Assembly: GCF_016908375.1 (NCBI RefSeq)
Contig: NZ_JAFBDS010000001.1
Location: 529,142-593,141 of the forward strand
Length of the DNA stretch: 64,000 nucleotides
Source: Amphibacillus cookii
Lineage (GTDB): Bacteria; Bacillota; Bacilli; Bacillales; Amphibacillaceae
Reading direction: 5' to 3'
Position numbers and translations under genes: made by a program. The notes under the pieces are model-generated. The model worked only from the letters and a program-made list of their open reading frames with translations, was not told the DNA's origin and did not search any database. Below are positions 1 through 9,377 of this stretch, piece after piece; position 1 is the first letter of the stretch, and each line of letters begins with the position of its first letter.

Positions 1-165
1 GATAAAACCATCGTGTGATATGTGAGATGATGTCAGTGTTATGGGTGGAAATAATTGTTGCTAATACTAAAAGAGTGATTTTTTGTTTTTGTATTAATGA
101 CAAGTTTCACCCAAAAAAACTTGGTGTTAAGTCGAGTTTTTCTAAAGAAGGAGGGAAAGGCTATT

Positions 166-1485
166 ATGGCTACTAAAGACAGTCAAGAGATGAATAATAA
201 TCATAAAAGATCAGATGGCTCTAATCATAACCCCACATTTGCTATGCTGCTATCCATTATTCCAGGTCTAGGTCAAATTTACAATAAACGCTATATTAAA
301 GGTGCAACGATCTTCATTTTATTTGCTGCTTTTGTGATTGTTATGTATGACTTTATGTCATCAGGTCTTCAAGGTTTAATTACATTAGGAGAAGTAGAGC
401 GTGCCGATGATTCAAGAATCTTTTTAAGTGAAGGGATATTATCACTAATCTTCTTTACATTCTTCTTAGTTTTTTATTTTATTAACATTCAAGATGCTAA
501 ACGTGATGCGATTAAAATTAAGAATGGCTGGAGAGTAACAGGCGTTCTTGAAGGCTTTAGAAATGCTTGGGATGCAGGTTTTCCATACTTGCTTGTCGGT
601 CCAGGTTTAATTTTTCTAATATTTGTGGTATTGTTTCCGTTATTATTTATGGCATTTTTAGCATTTACGAATTACACCTTATATAATGCTCCGCCAAGAA
701 GTCTATTAGATTGGGTAGGATTCCAAAATTTCGTTAATCTATTTACGATTAGTGAATGGCGTACGACTTTTATGAGTGTATTGTCATGGACGTTAATTTG
801 GACGTTCATGGCGACGACGCTATCAATTGGATTAGCGATGTTCTTAGCTGTTCTAACCAACGACAAGCGACTTAAAGGTAAAAAGCTTATTCGAACCGTA
901 TTTATTTTACCATGGGCGGTACCAGGATTTGTAACCATCATCATTTTCTCAGCGTTATTTAATGATAATTTTGGTGCGATAAATAATGATATTATTCAGC
1001 CACTATTTAATAATTCGATCCCTTGGCTAACCGATCCCACTTGGACGAGGATTGCCCTTATTATGATTCAAGTCTGGTTAGGTTTCCCATATATTTATGC
1101 CCTTTTTACTGGTGTACTGCAAGGAATATCGGGTGATTGGTATGAAGCAGCTGATATGGATGGAGCAACACGTTGGCAGAAATTTAGAAACATTACGTTT
1201 CCACACCTCATGTTTGCAACAGGTCCATTATTAATTACTCAATTTACATTCAACTTTAATAACTTTAATATTATTTACCTCTTCAATGAAGGGGGACCGG
1301 CTGTCCGTGGTCAAACGGCGGGTGGAACCGATATTTTAATTTCTTGGATTTACAATTTAACTTTTACGAATTCACAATATAGTATGGCTGCTGCCATATC
1401 AATAATTTTAGGATTGATCGTTGCGACGTTTGCATTTTTCCAATTCCGTCGTTCGCGTTCCTTTAAAGAGGAGGGGACTTACTAA
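166..1485 (+). CDS. mdxF: Maltodextrin ABC transporter permease, MalF/MdxF family
   Basis: Inner-membrane permease that pairs with the next gene to import maltose/maltodextrin (known for the family). The 439-residue protein has extra N-terminal membrane segments (about residues 25-100) before the main six-helix permease core, as MdxF of B. subtilis does. The EAA loop for docking the ATPase is visible around residue 327 (EAADMDGATRWQKF). I chose the ATG at 166 because AAGGAGGGA lies about 10 bases upstream; an in-frame ATG at 97 has no ribosome site. The stop overlaps the mdxG start by one base, so the two genes are co-translated. The solute-binding protein gene would be expected upstream, outside the window. 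The exact sugar is inferred. Confidence 0.85.
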   Translation: MATKDSQEMNNNHKRSDGSNHNPTFAMLLSIIPGLGQIYNKRYIKGATIFILFAAFVIVMYDFMSSGLQGLITLGEVERADDSRIFLSEGILSLIFFTFFLVFYFINIQDAKRDAIKIKNGWRVTGVLEGFRNAWDAGFPYLLVGPGLIFLIFVVLFPLLFMAFLAFTNYTLYNAPPRSLLDWVGFQNFVNLFTISEWRTTFMSVLSWTLIWTFMATTLSIGLAMFLAVLTNDKRLKGKKLIRTVFILPWAVPGFVTIIIFSALFNDNFGAINNDIIQPLFNNSIPWLTDPTWTRIALIMIQVWLGFPYIYALFTGVLQGISGDWYEAADMDGATRWQKFRNITFPHLMFATGPLLITQFTFNFNNFNIIYLFNEGGPAVRGQTAGGTDILISWIYNLTFTNSQYSMAAAISIILGLIVATFAFFQFRRSRSFKEEGTY

Positions 1486-2345
1486 TGGCTAAAAGACAAC
1501 CTATGGGTAGAAAAACAAAGAACAGATTAGAAATTGCAGCCATGTACTTAATTATTGCCGTTATGTTTGTCATTATCTTTTACCCGTTATTATGGGCGTT
1601 CGGTATATCTTTAAATCCAAGCTCCAATTTATATGGTGCATCGATCATTCCTGAAAATTGGTCATTTGTACATTATGAATGGCTGTTTACAAGTCCAAGA
1701 AGTAACTATTTATTATGGTATCAAAATACTTTAGTGGTTGCTTTATCTGTATCGTTGATCGGGACATTACTAGTCAGTTTTACTGCTTATGCCTTTTCAC
1801 GTTATCGATTTAGAGGAAGAAAATATGGATTATATGCTTTCCTCCTACTGCAAATGTTTCCAGTGTTAATGGCGATGGTGGCACTCTATATCTTACTTAA
1901 CACGATTGGTTTATTAGATAGTTTGTTAGGGTTGATTATTATTTATATTGGTAACAATATTCCGATGAACGCCTTTTTGGTTAAGGGTTACTTTGATACA
2001 TTGCCGCAAGAATTGGATGAATCAGCAAAGATGGATGGTGCAGGGCATTTTAGAATATTCTTTCAGATCCTGTTACCATTAGCTAAACCGATCTTATCGG
2101 TGGTTGCTCTATTTAACTTTATGCACCCGTTTATGGATTTTATCCTGCCACGTATTGTATTAAGAAGTCCAGAGAATTATACATTAGCACTTGGTTTGTT
2201 TAATTTTGTTAATGATCAGTTCTCTAACAACTTCACGCGATTTGCTGCAGGGGCGATCCTGATTGCAGTACCAATAGCAACGGTATATTTGTTCTTACAA
2301 AAATATTTAATTTCTGGACTTGCATCAGGTGCAACGAAAGGTTAA
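1485..2345 (+). CDS. mdxG: Maltodextrin ABC transporter permease, MalG/MdxG family
   Basis: Second membrane subunit of the maltodextrin importer. The 286-residue protein has about six hydrophobic helices, the first at residues 15-40, and an EAA loop near residue 179 (ESAKMDGAGHFRIFF). This is the usual family length. The start ATG shares one base with the mdxF stop, and GAGGAGGGG sits just upstream in the mdxF 3' end. A strong intrinsic terminator follows 18 bases after the stop, so this is the operon end. No ATPase gene is present here; such importers commonly use the shared MsmX-type ATPase encoded elsewhere (established for B. subtilis). Confidence 0.87.
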   Translation: MAKRQPMGRKTKNRLEIAAMYLIIAVMFVIIFYPLLWAFGISLNPSSNLYGASIIPENWSFVHYEWLFTSPRSNYLLWYQNTLVVALSVSLIGTLLVSFTAYAFSRYRFRGRKYGLYAFLLLQMFPVLMAMVALYILLNTIGLLDSLLGLIIIYIGNNIPMNAFLVKGYFDTLPQELDESAKMDGAGHFRIFFQILLPLAKPILSVVALFNFMHPFMDFILPRIVLRSPENYTLALGLFNFVNDQFSNNFTRFAAGAILIAVPIATVYLFLQKYLISGLASGATKG

Positions 2346-2362
2346 TAATTATCATGCACGAA

Positions 2363-2398
2363 AAACTATCAAGCTAATAAACTGCTTGATAGTTTTTT
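2363..2398 (+). terminator. Intrinsic terminator after mdxFG
   Basis: Perfect 12-bp stem AAACTATCAAGC / GCTTGATAGTTT with a 9-base loop, followed by T residues. It closes the maltodextrin operon. Confidence 0.9.
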
Positions 2399-2459
2399 AA
2401 TTGGTTATTTGTATTTGTTTTAGACGCACATGTGAGCTATGTTCCGCTTTCACTCTCCC

Positions 2460-2662
2460 AAGCACAAGGGAGACATCTTGGTAAACGCAGTGTCTCCCTA
2501 CCCGTGAGCGTGGCTTGAGTTACTCTCACGCAATTCTACACCTATCTCACCTGCAAAATTGAAACAGCTAATTAATTAATGGTTTTCGTTCAAGCTCATC
2601 AAGCGACATGTCAATCTGTGGGCGTTAGATTTACACCGAAGACATCGCAGAATAAGAAACTT
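2460..2662. other. Hairpin-rich non-coding stretch upstream of repeat R2
   Basis: No gene is visible. Three clear inverted repeats lie in series: GGGAGACA/TGTCTCCC (about 2468-2498), CGTGAG/CTCACG (about 2501-2526) and GAATAAGA/TCTTATTC (about 2652-2671). The last one and its downstream flank recur, truncated, at the right edge of the window on the opposite strand, so at least that part belongs to a mobile or dispersed repeat. Confidence 0.45.
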
Positions 2663-2936
2663 CTTATTCTAGGTGTGTCACATCTTCTTCGCTTAATTTC
2701 GTGCGGTTGGGTTTACGCATTCCGTATGAACCACCTGTCTAAGTGGAGATAAGCAAGGGGTGAGACTTCTGCGGGAATAGGGTGAGCTGAAGATCCACTT
2801 GAGGCGTGATCTTTACGACTCAAGTTAGCTGAAGCCATCTCCGCGAAAAGCGAATCCTTTGCTTTTCGGAACGACATAACGTGCTAAACGTATGAGAAGG
2901 TTGAATGACTATGTTCAGTGTGCGAAAGTTGAGTTA
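2650..2936 (+). mobile_element. R2 repeat, copy 1 (MITE- or IS-end-like, non-coding)
   Basis: Shares nearly identical blocks with 61693-61965 (+) and 63656-64000 (-). The blocks include AGTGGAGATAAGCAAGGGG, the paired AGCTGAAG motifs and the end GTGCGAAAGTTGAGT. It carries no open frame of note. The core folds as GCGGG..GGTG, hairpin ACTTGAG/CTCAAGT, CATC..CCGC, then GAAAAGC/GCTTTTC. The common right boundary at GTTGAGT marks the element end. Confidence 0.7.
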
Positions 2937-3019
2937 TCATTAAATGATAAACTCACCGCGGCACACCTAAAAATGATATACTGAAACCTGAATAATAAAA
3001 AGATACATTGTAAGAAAGT

Positions 3020-3097
3020 CTGTGGGGATAGCCTCAGTGCTAAGCAACTGCAACGAGATAGGATTATGAACAGGCCGGACCCCTCGGAAAATCACAG
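3020..3097 (+). ncRNA. Candidate structured RNA of unknown family
   Basis: Nested complementary segments can close a compact fold: CTGTG/CACAG (3020-3024 with 3093-3097), GGG/CCC, GCCT/AGGC (3031-3034 with 3072-3075) and an inner hairpin CAGTGC..GCAACTG (3035-3050). I do not recognise the family. It lies about 150 bases before ypcP and just before an R1 repeat. It could be a leader element, a free RNA or a remnant of a mobile element. Confidence 0.35.
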
Positions 3098-3114
3098 CAG
3101 TGAAACTTAATAGC

Positions 3115-3167
3115 TTTATCACAGATAGCCCTGATAAATCGCTTGCTGATTGAAGTTGCGTTTGATC
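3115..3167 (+). repeat. R1 repeat, compact form
   Basis: Diverged compact copy: begins TTTATCACAGATAGCC and ends TGATTGAAGTTGCGTTTGATC, with the internal stem missing. Both R1 ends are recognisable. Confidence 0.65.
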
Positions 3168-3245
3168 CAGACTATCATTCAGAAAAGTGAGTAAAAGGAC
3201 GAGTCTGAAAAGGAATCATAAACATAATAGACGAGGTGTTAGGTG

Positions 3246-4130
3246 ATGGAGAACAACAAATTATTAGTTATTGACGGCTTTAATTTATTAAGCCGTGGCT
3301 ACTTTGCAACAGCGTACAATAAGACAGCAGATCAACTATCGCGGAATTCACATGGTTTGTATACTAACGCATTACGTGTATTTATGCAAAAATTATTCAA
3401 TTTAATTAATCAGCATCAAACGACACATTTAGCGATTGCTTGGGATGTGAAACGGGAAGAAACGGATCGCCGGAAAAAATATGATTTTTATAAAGCGAGT
3501 CGAAATGAATTGCCTGAGCCACTGATCCAACAGTATGAAACACTTATTGATGTTTTAAACCAATTAGGTGTTGCACAGTTAACACTCCCTCCACATGAAG
3601 CAGATGATGTCATTGGTTCATTAGCATATAAATGGTCTACTGAAACCGATCATCAATGCTTAATTTATAGTAATGATAAAGATTTATTGCAATTGTTAAA
3701 CAGCCAAACGTCACAAGTGATTGCACAGAAGCGAGTGGAAACCGTCTATACTTACAAACATTTTCAAGAAGAGTACGGGATTGAGCCTTATCAGTGGATT
3801 GAAGTTAAAGCCCTATTAGGTGATGCTAGTGATAATATTCCGGGTGTACCTGGTGTTGGGGCCAAGTCAGCCTTACCTCTTATTCAAGACTATCAATCTA
3901 TTGATCAATTATATAAAACCTTATTGGAGCTTGATTCAAAATACAATCGCTACAAAAAGAAATTGCTTGAAGGGGAAAAATTAGCTAAAATAAGTAAAGA
4001 GTTGGTGACAATAAATTGTGCGATTGATTATTTTGATGATTTTGATCTTATGACATTATCTTATCATTTACAACATACTCAGATTCGCCATTTAATGGAA
4101 TCACTCGAGCTAAACATACGATTACATTAA
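3246..4130 (+). CDS. ypcP: 5'-3' exonuclease (flap-endonuclease type, PolI N-terminal domain homologue)
   Basis: Stand-alone version of the 5' nuclease domain of DNA polymerase I, expected to act on RNA primers and flaps in replication and repair (family knowledge). The 294 residues match YpcP length. Visible motifs are LLVIDGFNLLSR at the N-terminus, the metal-binding HEADDVIG around residue 118, YSNDKDLLQL near 145 and the helix-hairpin-helix GDASDNIPGVPGVGAKSA near 195. The ATG at 3246 is preferred over a GTG one codon earlier because GAGGTG is better spaced from it. It is followed after 13 bases by a small membrane-protein gene. Confidence 0.88.
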   Translation: MENNKLLVIDGFNLLSRGYFATAYNKTADQLSRNSHGLYTNALRVFMQKLFNLINQHQTTHLAIAWDVKREETDRRKKYDFYKASRNELPEPLIQQYETLIDVLNQLGVAQLTLPPHEADDVIGSLAYKWSTETDHQCLIYSNDKDLLQLLNSQTSQVIAQKRVETVYTYKHFQEEYGIEPYQWIEVKALLGDASDNIPGVPGVGAKSALPLIQDYQSIDQLYKTLLELDSKYNRYKKKLLEGEKLAKISKELVTINCAIDYFDDFDLMTLSYHLQHTQIRHLMESLELNIRLH

Positions 4131-4143
4131 AGGAGGGATAAGA

Positions 4144-4446
4144 GTGGAAAAGTCATATTTTGATGGAGGTCTTTTTGAATATGTTGGCTGGGTTATTCTA
4201 GGGACAATCGTAACGGTGTTAACATTTGGTATTTGTTATCCATGGTCTTTGGTCATGCGCTATCGTTGGAAAATTAACCATACAGTAGTAGAAGGAAAGC
4301 GACTCCAATTTAATGGTACAGCAGTAGGATTATTCGGTCATTGGATTAAATGGTGGTTGCTTACTTTAATTACTGTAGGTATTTATGGTTTTTGGTTATT
4401 TATCAAATTAGAGCAATGGAAAGTGAAAAATACAACGTTCCGTTAA
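4144..4446 (+). CDS. Small membrane protein, DUF898-like
   Basis: 100-residue protein starting at GTG with AAAGGAGGG about 9 bases upstream. Two similar halves each show a hydrophobic segment ending in a Trp/Tyr-rich turn: TFGICYPWSLV and TVGIYGFWLF. This pattern recalls the YjgN/DUF898 family of uncharacterised membrane proteins, a resemblance from memory. It probably forms two membrane spans with short basic tails (RYRWK, EQWKVK). It sits 13 bases after ypcP and before a bidirectional terminator, so it is likely co-transcribed with ypcP. No function can be given. Confidence 0.7.
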   Translation: MEKSYFDGGLFEYVGWVILGTIVTVLTFGICYPWSLVMRYRWKINHTVVEGKRLQFNGTAVGLFGHWIKWWLLTLITVGIYGFWLFIKLEQWKVKNTTFR

Positions 4447-4450
4447 ATGA

Positions 4451-4485
4451 AAAAAGCTTTCGGTATAAGAAACCGAAAGCTTTTT
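4451..4485. terminator. Bidirectional terminator between convergent genes
   Basis: Stem AAAAAGCTTTCGG / CCGAAAGCTTTTT with a 9-base loop. A/T tracts on both sides let it serve both the plus-strand membrane gene and the minus-strand bceB. Confidence 0.9.
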
Positions 4486-4488
4486 ATC

Positions 4489-6441
4489 TTATAAAGATTT
4501 ATTAATCACTTCTTTATAGTAGTTAACAGATAACAAACCAAAGCCTGAATAGAGAACCGTATAGATCACCATTACGATTAACATTGGTGTCCAAAGCTCT
4601 GTCCCAAAGAAAAACCAGCCTGATTTAACTGCAAAGTAACTATGCGATAATCCAAGGATAAGCGGAATACCGAAATTAACGATTTGTTTTATTTGGATTC
4701 CTTTAATCAAGTCATGTTTGGTATAGCCGATTTTTCTTAAAATCGTATAGTTTGACTTCTCATCTTCGCTCTCGTCCATCTGCTTAAAGTACAAAATACA
4801 ACCAGATGTTATGAGAAAGGTTAAGCCTAAAAAGCCAACAATAAACATGGCTAGTCCCATGCTTTCTTTTTGCCCTTGACTCATGTCGACACGGGATAAT
4901 GGATCAGATTCAGCTTCGAAATCATCAATTAAATGGTTGAAAAGCGTATTAGCATCGTCAAGTTGTGATCGATCCGTAATATTTACAGCAAAAAAAACAT
5001 TATAATCAACCTGTAAAGCCTCATCTTGATGAACTTGTAATTGTTCAAAAGTGCTTTGATTAACTATACCTACTGGTAAGCCACCATTCGTTAATAAATA
5101 GGAAAGAATTGCTTTATTTTCTCGTCCTGTATAATGTTGGTCTATTGTTGCATCAGGTGTTACCCAAGAGATAACTCCATCATCCTTAAGGGTTAGCATC
5201 GTTTCCATTAGCACACTTGCACCAGCAAAACGGGTCTCACCTTCAGCTATATCAATATCCTCAACTTGATCTGCTGATATCACAGGTAAGTTCAAAGGCA
5301 TTTCATCGATGTTTTGTTGAATAAATTCGGTTTCTGCAATATTCTCCACATCCGCTTCTACATATATAACATCTCGCTGTATTCGATTAAAGGGAATATT
5401 AGCTTCTTCCAAAGTATGAGTAAATAGATCAACTGTTTGTTCAGTCGTAAATGAAAAATCGCCAGCTACATTTTGCAGTGCCATTTGTTCAGCTGAATAA
5501 TAAGTAATGTAACTGAGTGATAGTAAACCGATCGATAAGGCGGATACGGTGGTTACGATCGTTAATAACAAGGCGTTTGATTTCATGCGAAACATAAGTG
5601 ATGATAGGCTTAACACATGATTGATCGTTAAATAACCATTTCGTTGTTTCCGCATTATATTAAGGATAAAGCTAACCGTTCCCTTGAAAAAGAAATACGT
5701 TCCAATAATTACTGAAGCTAAAATAAAAATCATCGCCAAAAACAAATGGTTCAGACCTGCAAAATCCCCATCAAACAGGCGTTGTGAAACGTAATAACCG
5801 GATCCAATACTAAGCAAACCTAATAGTCCAATGATCACTTCCAACCAAGCAAAGCGTTTAACTCGGTGTTCTGTAGATTTTAATACGGTAAACAATTGGA
5901 GAATCGTGTTCTTTAGAATAAATAAATAGTTGGTAAAGCAAATACATACAAAGATAATGCAAAAAATGATTAAGGTTTGTTGTAAAGCTTCGGCTGAAAA
6001 GTGGAGGGAAGCCATGTCATCCACTCCGGTAATTTTAAATAAAATCATCATAATCAGCTTAGATGAGATAAAGCCAATGCCTATCCCAAAAGCCAGTGAA
6101 CTAAAATATAAGATGCTGTTTTCAATTGTTAAAATTCGAAAGATCTCTTTTTTATTCATCCCAATAAGTTGAAACAGGCCAATTTCTTGACTACGTCGCT
6201 TAATAAAAATACGGTTAGCATATAATAAAAAGACAGCTACGATGATAAACAAGAGAACGGAAGCTGACCGAATGCCTGCTTCTCCTTTTATCGATCCACT
6301 TACTTGATCCATAGAAGGATCATATTGCAATGTCACAAAAGAAAAATAAAGCGCCACACTAAATATTAAGGCAAGAACGTATAAATAGTAGTTTTTAACA
6401 TTTTGTTTCAAATTCTGAATGATTAAACGATTAATACTCAT
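4489..6441 (-). CDS. bceB: BceB-type ABC transporter permease (antimicrobial peptide detoxification)
   Basis: 650-residue permease of the FtsX-like family. It has one helix, an FtsX unit (about 55-280), a further helix, a large extracellular domain (about 315-515) and a C-terminal three-helix FtsX unit. This is the BceB layout. In known systems it works with BceA to remove bacitracin-like peptides from their lipid targets and also passes the signal to the kinase. I chose the ATG giving [10 protein letters not shown], which overlaps the bceA stop by 11 bases, because GTGGGG lies just before it. It is the last gene of the operon, ending at a shared terminator. The drug recognised is unknown. 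Confidence 0.85.
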   Translation of the reverse strand: MSINRLIIQNLKQNVKNYYLYVLALIFSVALYFSFVTLQYDPSMDQVSGSIKGEAGIRSASVLLFIIVAVFLLYANRIFIKRRSQEIGLFQLIGMNKKEIFRILTIENSILYFSSLAFGIGIGFISSKLIMMILFKITGVDDMASLHFSAEALQQTLIIFCIIFVCICFTNYLFILKNTILQLFTVLKSTEHRVKRFAWLEVIIGLLGLLSIGSGYYVSQRLFDGDFAGLNHLFLAMIFILASVIIGTYFFFKGTVSFILNIMRKQRNGYLTINHVLSLSSLMFRMKSNALLLTIVTTVSALSIGLLSLSYITYYSAEQMALQNVAGDFSFTTEQTVDLFTHTLEEANIPFNRIQRDVIYVEADVENIAETEFIQQNIDEMPLNLPVISADQVEDIDIAEGETRFAGASVLMETMLTLKDDGVISWVTPDATIDQHYTGRENKAILSYLLTNGGLPVGIVNQSTFEQLQVHQDEALQVDYNVFFAVNITDRSQLDDANTLFNHLIDDFEAESDPLSRVDMSQGQKESMGLAMFIVGFLGLTFLITSGCILYFKQMDESEDEKSNYTILRKIGYTKHDLIKGIQIKQIVNFGIPLILGLSHSYFAVKSGWFFFGTELWTPMLIVMVIYTVLYSGFGLLSVNYYKEVINKSL

Positions 6442-7192
6442 GGGGCACCCCACTTAATACAGCTTGCGTCTTCATAATATCTTGATAGAACCTTTGCCGA
6501 TTTTGATCGCCTTTATTTAATTGAGTATAAACTTGCCCATCTTTAATAAAGATAACGCGTTTTGAAAAGCTAGCTGCTGTCATATCATGTGTGACCATGA
6601 CAATCGTTGCTTTACGCTGTTGATTGAGTTCACTTAATAGGTTTAGTAAATCAGCTGCGGCCTTTGAATCAAGAGCGCCAGTCGGCTCATCTGCAAATAT
6701 AATAGAAGGTTGATGAATGAAGGCGCGTGCTGCTGATGTACGCTGTTTTTGTCCGCCCGAAATTTGGTTAGGATAATGGTTAGCAATTTCCTTTAAACCA
6801 AGCTGACTTGCTAGTGTATCAAATTTTTCTTGTGCTTGTTTTTTAGAAAGACCAGCAATTGATAAAGGTAAAAGAATATTTTCTTTCACGGTTAAGGTAT
6901 CAAGTAAATGATAATCTTGAAAAATAAAGCCGAGATGTTGTTTGCGAAATATGGCAAGTTGTTTTTCTTTTAGTTTTGTCATATCTTGATCTTCGATTTG
7001 TAATGCACCACTTGTCAATTTGTCTATTGATGAGAGCACATTTAATAGGGTTGTTTTTCCTGAGCCAGATGCGCCCATAATACTAACGAATTCACCCTCT
7101 TCTATGGCTAGATCTATTCCTTTCAATACCTCTTGTCTATTAAATTTATTTCCATAGGATTTATGGATCTTTTCTGCTTTTAGTATTGTCAA
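6431..7192 (-). CDS. bceA: BceA-type ABC transporter ATPase
   Basis: Cytoplasmic ATPase partner of BceB. It is 253 residues, the same as B. subtilis BceA, if translation starts at the TTG at 7192, which has AGAGGAG upstream. A reading from 7324 would add 44 residues unrelated to the family. Walker A GASGSGKT is at residues 40-47, the signature ISGGQKQR near 145 and Walker [13 protein letters not shown] near 165. The 103-base gap to bceS holds its own BceR-type operator, so bceAB is probably induced separately from bceRS. Confidence 0.88.
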   Translation of the reverse strand: MTILKAEKIHKSYGNKFNRQEVLKGIDLAIEEGEFVSIMGASGSGKTTLLNVLSSIDKLTSGALQIEDQDMTKLKEKQLAIFRKQHLGFIFQDYHLLDTLTVKENILLPLSIAGLSKKQAQEKFDTLASQLGLKEIANHYPNQISGGQKQRTSAARAFIHQPSIIFADEPTGALDSKAAADLLNLLSELNQQRKATIVMVTHDMTAASFSKRVIFIKDGQVYTQLNKGDQNRQRFYQDIMKTQAVLSGVPHEY

Positions 7193-7277
7193 TTTACTGC
7201 ACTCCTCTATGTGATAATAACTAAAGTATAAGCTTTTATTGAAAGTCATGCGTTTGAATTGGCTAACAAAAACGACA

Positions 7278-7305
7278 AAGCATGTGACATCTTTGTCACA
7301 TGCTT
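7278..7305 (-). promoter_or_regulatory. BceR operator upstream of bceAB
   Basis: Perfect 12-bp inverted repeat AAGCATGTGACA / TGTCACATGCTT with a 4-base spacer. It matches the B. subtilis BceR site as I remember it (core TGACA-N4-TGTCA). It overlaps the last codons of bceS and lies 86 bases before the bceA start. It has no T tract on the minus strand, so it is not a terminator. Confidence 0.85.
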
Positions 7306-8288
7306 GATAGCTCCAGAAACGCATTTCGGTTAGGGAAGGTTAGCGTAAAATTCGTTCCTACATCCAACGTTGCGTTCACATCAATCGTTATGTGGAGCGA
7401 GGAAGCAACTTTTCTAGCTAAGTATAGCCCCATGCCTGTTGAGGCTTGGTTAGAGTGGGTTGATGTTGAAGTAAAGCCTTTATCAAAGATCCTTGGTAAA
7501 TCTTGTGAAGCAATTCCTTGACCGTAATCTTGAATGGAGAGCTTCTTATGCTGATCTTCTTGATACAATTTGATTTCAATTGTGGAATTATCACTATATT
7601 TTATCGCATTTATAACGATTTGCCGGATAATAAAGGCTAGCCATTTCCCATCACTAATAACTTCTGAATCGCTGAGGTCTAAATCAAACCCAATCTTTTT
7701 TTGCTGACACCATGTATAGAGTGGTTTAATTTCTTCTATTAAAAGGGGAGATAGATCAACGGTTTCAATGTACAAATCATTTTCAATAGCAGGCATGCGC
7801 CTAAGATGTAGCTGTTGGTCAAGCAATAAGTGTAGGCGCAACCACTCATAATGTAAGCTCTGTTTCACTGATCGATCATTAACACGATCAATAACGAGCT
7901 GAAGGGCAGTTAAAGGTGTCTTTACTTCATGAATCCATGCTAATAATTGATCTTTTTCTTGTTCGATTTCAATGTGATTTGTTGATAAATGTTGTTCATA
8001 TTGATTTGAAATAGTCGTTAAGTAATCTGTAACAATCGATTGAAAAGGGGTAACGGGATGATGGGCATCGATGCCATCTTTTAACTTTTTATAAAAACGG
8101 GTTTCTCGTTGATAACGGACAATGATAAATATGACTAAAAAAATGAATGATAATAAAACAACATATAGGATACCTTCTAAAGAAAGTGTCGGATCAATCG
8201 AAGCGATTAATATACTAAGAAATTGTAATCCGATAATAAATGTGATCCAACTGCTTCGTTCTAGTAAATAGGTTCTAAACACAATCAT
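7296..8288 (-). CDS. bceS: BceS-type intramembrane-sensing histidine kinase
   Basis: 330-residue kinase with two N-terminal helices (about 13-30 and 38-57) and almost no extracellular loop, the hallmark of intramembrane-sensing kinases that rely on the transporter for detection. The phospho-acceptor is in [12 protein letters not shown] (His120). The ATPase domain has N-box [12 protein letters not shown] and G-boxes [11 protein letters not shown] and [12 protein letters not shown]. It overlaps the end of the response regulator gene by 14 bases, giving translational coupling. The 3' end of the gene contains half of the BceR operator. Confidence 0.88.
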   Translation of the reverse strand: MIVFRTYLLERSSWITFIIGLQFLSILIASIDPTLSLEGILYVVLLSFIFLVIFIIVRYQRETRFYKKLKDGIDAHHPVTPFQSIVTDYLTTISNQYEQHLSTNHIEIEQEKDQLLAWIHEVKTPLTALQLVIDRVNDRSVKQSLHYEWLRLHLLLDQQLHLRRMPAIENDLYIETVDLSPLLIEEIKPLYTWCQQKKIGFDLDLSDSEVISDGKWLAFIIRQIVINAIKYSDNSTIEIKLYQEDQHKKLSIQDYGQGIASQDLPRIFDKGFTSTSTHSNQASTGMGLYLARKVASSLHITIDVNATLDVGTNFTLTFPNRNAFLELSSM

Positions 8289-8970
8289 TCTCCTCGCCTA
8301 AAGCCATATAACCCTGCCCTACTTTTGTTTCAATAAATCGATCAAGCGCAATCGATTCAAGTTTATATCTTAATCGATTAACATTTACTGTTAGCGTATT
8401 ATCACTAATAAATCGACTATCTTTCCATAACATTTCTATTAATTGATCCCGACTTACAATTTTATTTTTTTTACTAAGTAAGGCGTGTAAGATAAACGCT
8501 TCGTTTTTCGTTAACTCTATTGAGTGTTCATTAGTTTCAATGGTATTTCTTTCAAAGTCAATCGTAGCCCCATGCCATGTTTTCATATGATTCGTTTCTG
8601 CATTATAATTATAAACACGTCGCAATATTGCTTGGATTTTTGCAATTAACACATCAAAATGAAAAGGTTTTTGGATGTAATCATCTGCGCCAAGCTGCAT
8701 CGACATCACCATATCCGTGGGGTGATCGCGTGACGATAGGAAGATGATCGGCACTTTAGAGTGCGAGCGGATCATCCGGCACCAATGAAACCCATCAAAT
8801 TGTGGTAATTGGATATCGATAATAACAAGGTCTGGATTGACATCGGTAAAACGCTCCATGACTTGATTGAAGTCCTCAACGGTGTGTACATCATAATTCC
8901 AAGTCGATAAGCGCTCTTTAATTTCTTGACATAAAGTAAAATCATCTTCGATTAATAAGATTTTTAACAC
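8275..8970 (-). CDS. bceR: BceR-type OmpR-family response regulator
   Basis: DNA-binding response regulator with a receiver domain (acidic pocket EDD near 8-10, phosphorylated Asp52 in IIDIQLPQFDGFHW, switch Lys in QKPFHFD) and a winged helix with SDNTLTVNVNRLRYKL. The GTG at 8970 gives 231 residues beginning LKILLIEDD, exactly the BceR N-terminus and length. An ATG seven codons earlier is possible but would add MKCVVKI. It heads the minus-strand operon bceR-bceS-bceA-bceB. A TACAAT -10-like box lies at 9008-9013. Confidence 0.85.
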   Translation of the reverse strand: MLKILLIEDDFTLCQEIKERLSTWNYDVHTVEDFNQVMERFTDVNPDLVIIDIQLPQFDGFHWCRMIRSHSKVPIIFLSSRDHPTDMVMSMQLGADDYIQKPFHFDVLIAKIQAILRRVYNYNAETNHMKTWHGATIDFERNTIETNEHSIELTKNEAFILHALLSKKNKIVSRDQLIEMLWKDSRFISDNTLTVNVNRLRYKLESIALDRFIETKVGQGYMALGEENDCV

Positions 8971-9019
8971 GATCTTCACCACACATTTCAATTAACACTT
9001 TTCTTATATTGTAACGAAA

Positions 9020-9038
9020 AATAGCTAGACTAGCTATT
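9020..9038. promoter_or_regulatory. Palindrome in the bceR promoter region
   Basis: AATAGCTA-GAC-TAGCTATT, perfect 8-bp arms, just upstream of the TACAAT -10-like box (minus strand). It differs from the BceR operator, so another regulator may act here. The rest of 8971-9377 is AT-rich promoter DNA for the divergent genes. Confidence 0.4.
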
Positions 9039-9319
9039 GTTTTATAAAACTGTTAAGTCACTTTAACGAGCGGATTTTTAACGGTTTAATCGTTGCTATT
9101 ATAGTTATTAATATTTTTAATATGTTCCAATATTGAAATGTGACTTCTTCCTTTTTTACCAATAAATCGATCATGTTGTTTGCCAATTTTCTCGTTTAAG
9201 TCTTACGCCACATTAGTGTCTCCTAGTAGGGTTTCGTTAACCATTTTCTCAGAAAAATAAAGGAAGTATTAGACAATGTGTGGAATATATTTAATATTTC
9301 CTTTTCTAACTTCTATCTT

Positions 9320-9333
9320 TGTAAGCGCTTATT
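9320..9333 (+). promoter_or_regulatory. Probable catabolite-responsive element (cre)
   Basis: TGTAAGCGCTTATT matches the left and central part of the CcpA consensus WTGNAANCGNWWNCA; the last two bases differ. It sits 45 bases before the secreted beta-helix gene. Confidence 0.55.
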
Positions 9334-9377
9334 TTTGGAGGGGATTGTTAAATTCAAATGAATAGGAGGAAAGGTAA

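Noticed and set aside
2460-3100. OLE RNA, RNase P RNA, SRP RNA or T-box in the structured region
   Set aside because: None of the diagnostic sequence blocks of these RNAs is present and the gene context differs.
7278-7305. Terminator for bceS
   Set aside because: No T tract follows on the minus strand and the palindrome matches a BceR operator.
6431-7324. Longer BceA with 44 extra residues
   Set aside because: The extension covers the BceR operator region and the end of bceS; TTG at 7192 gives the family length of 253 residues.
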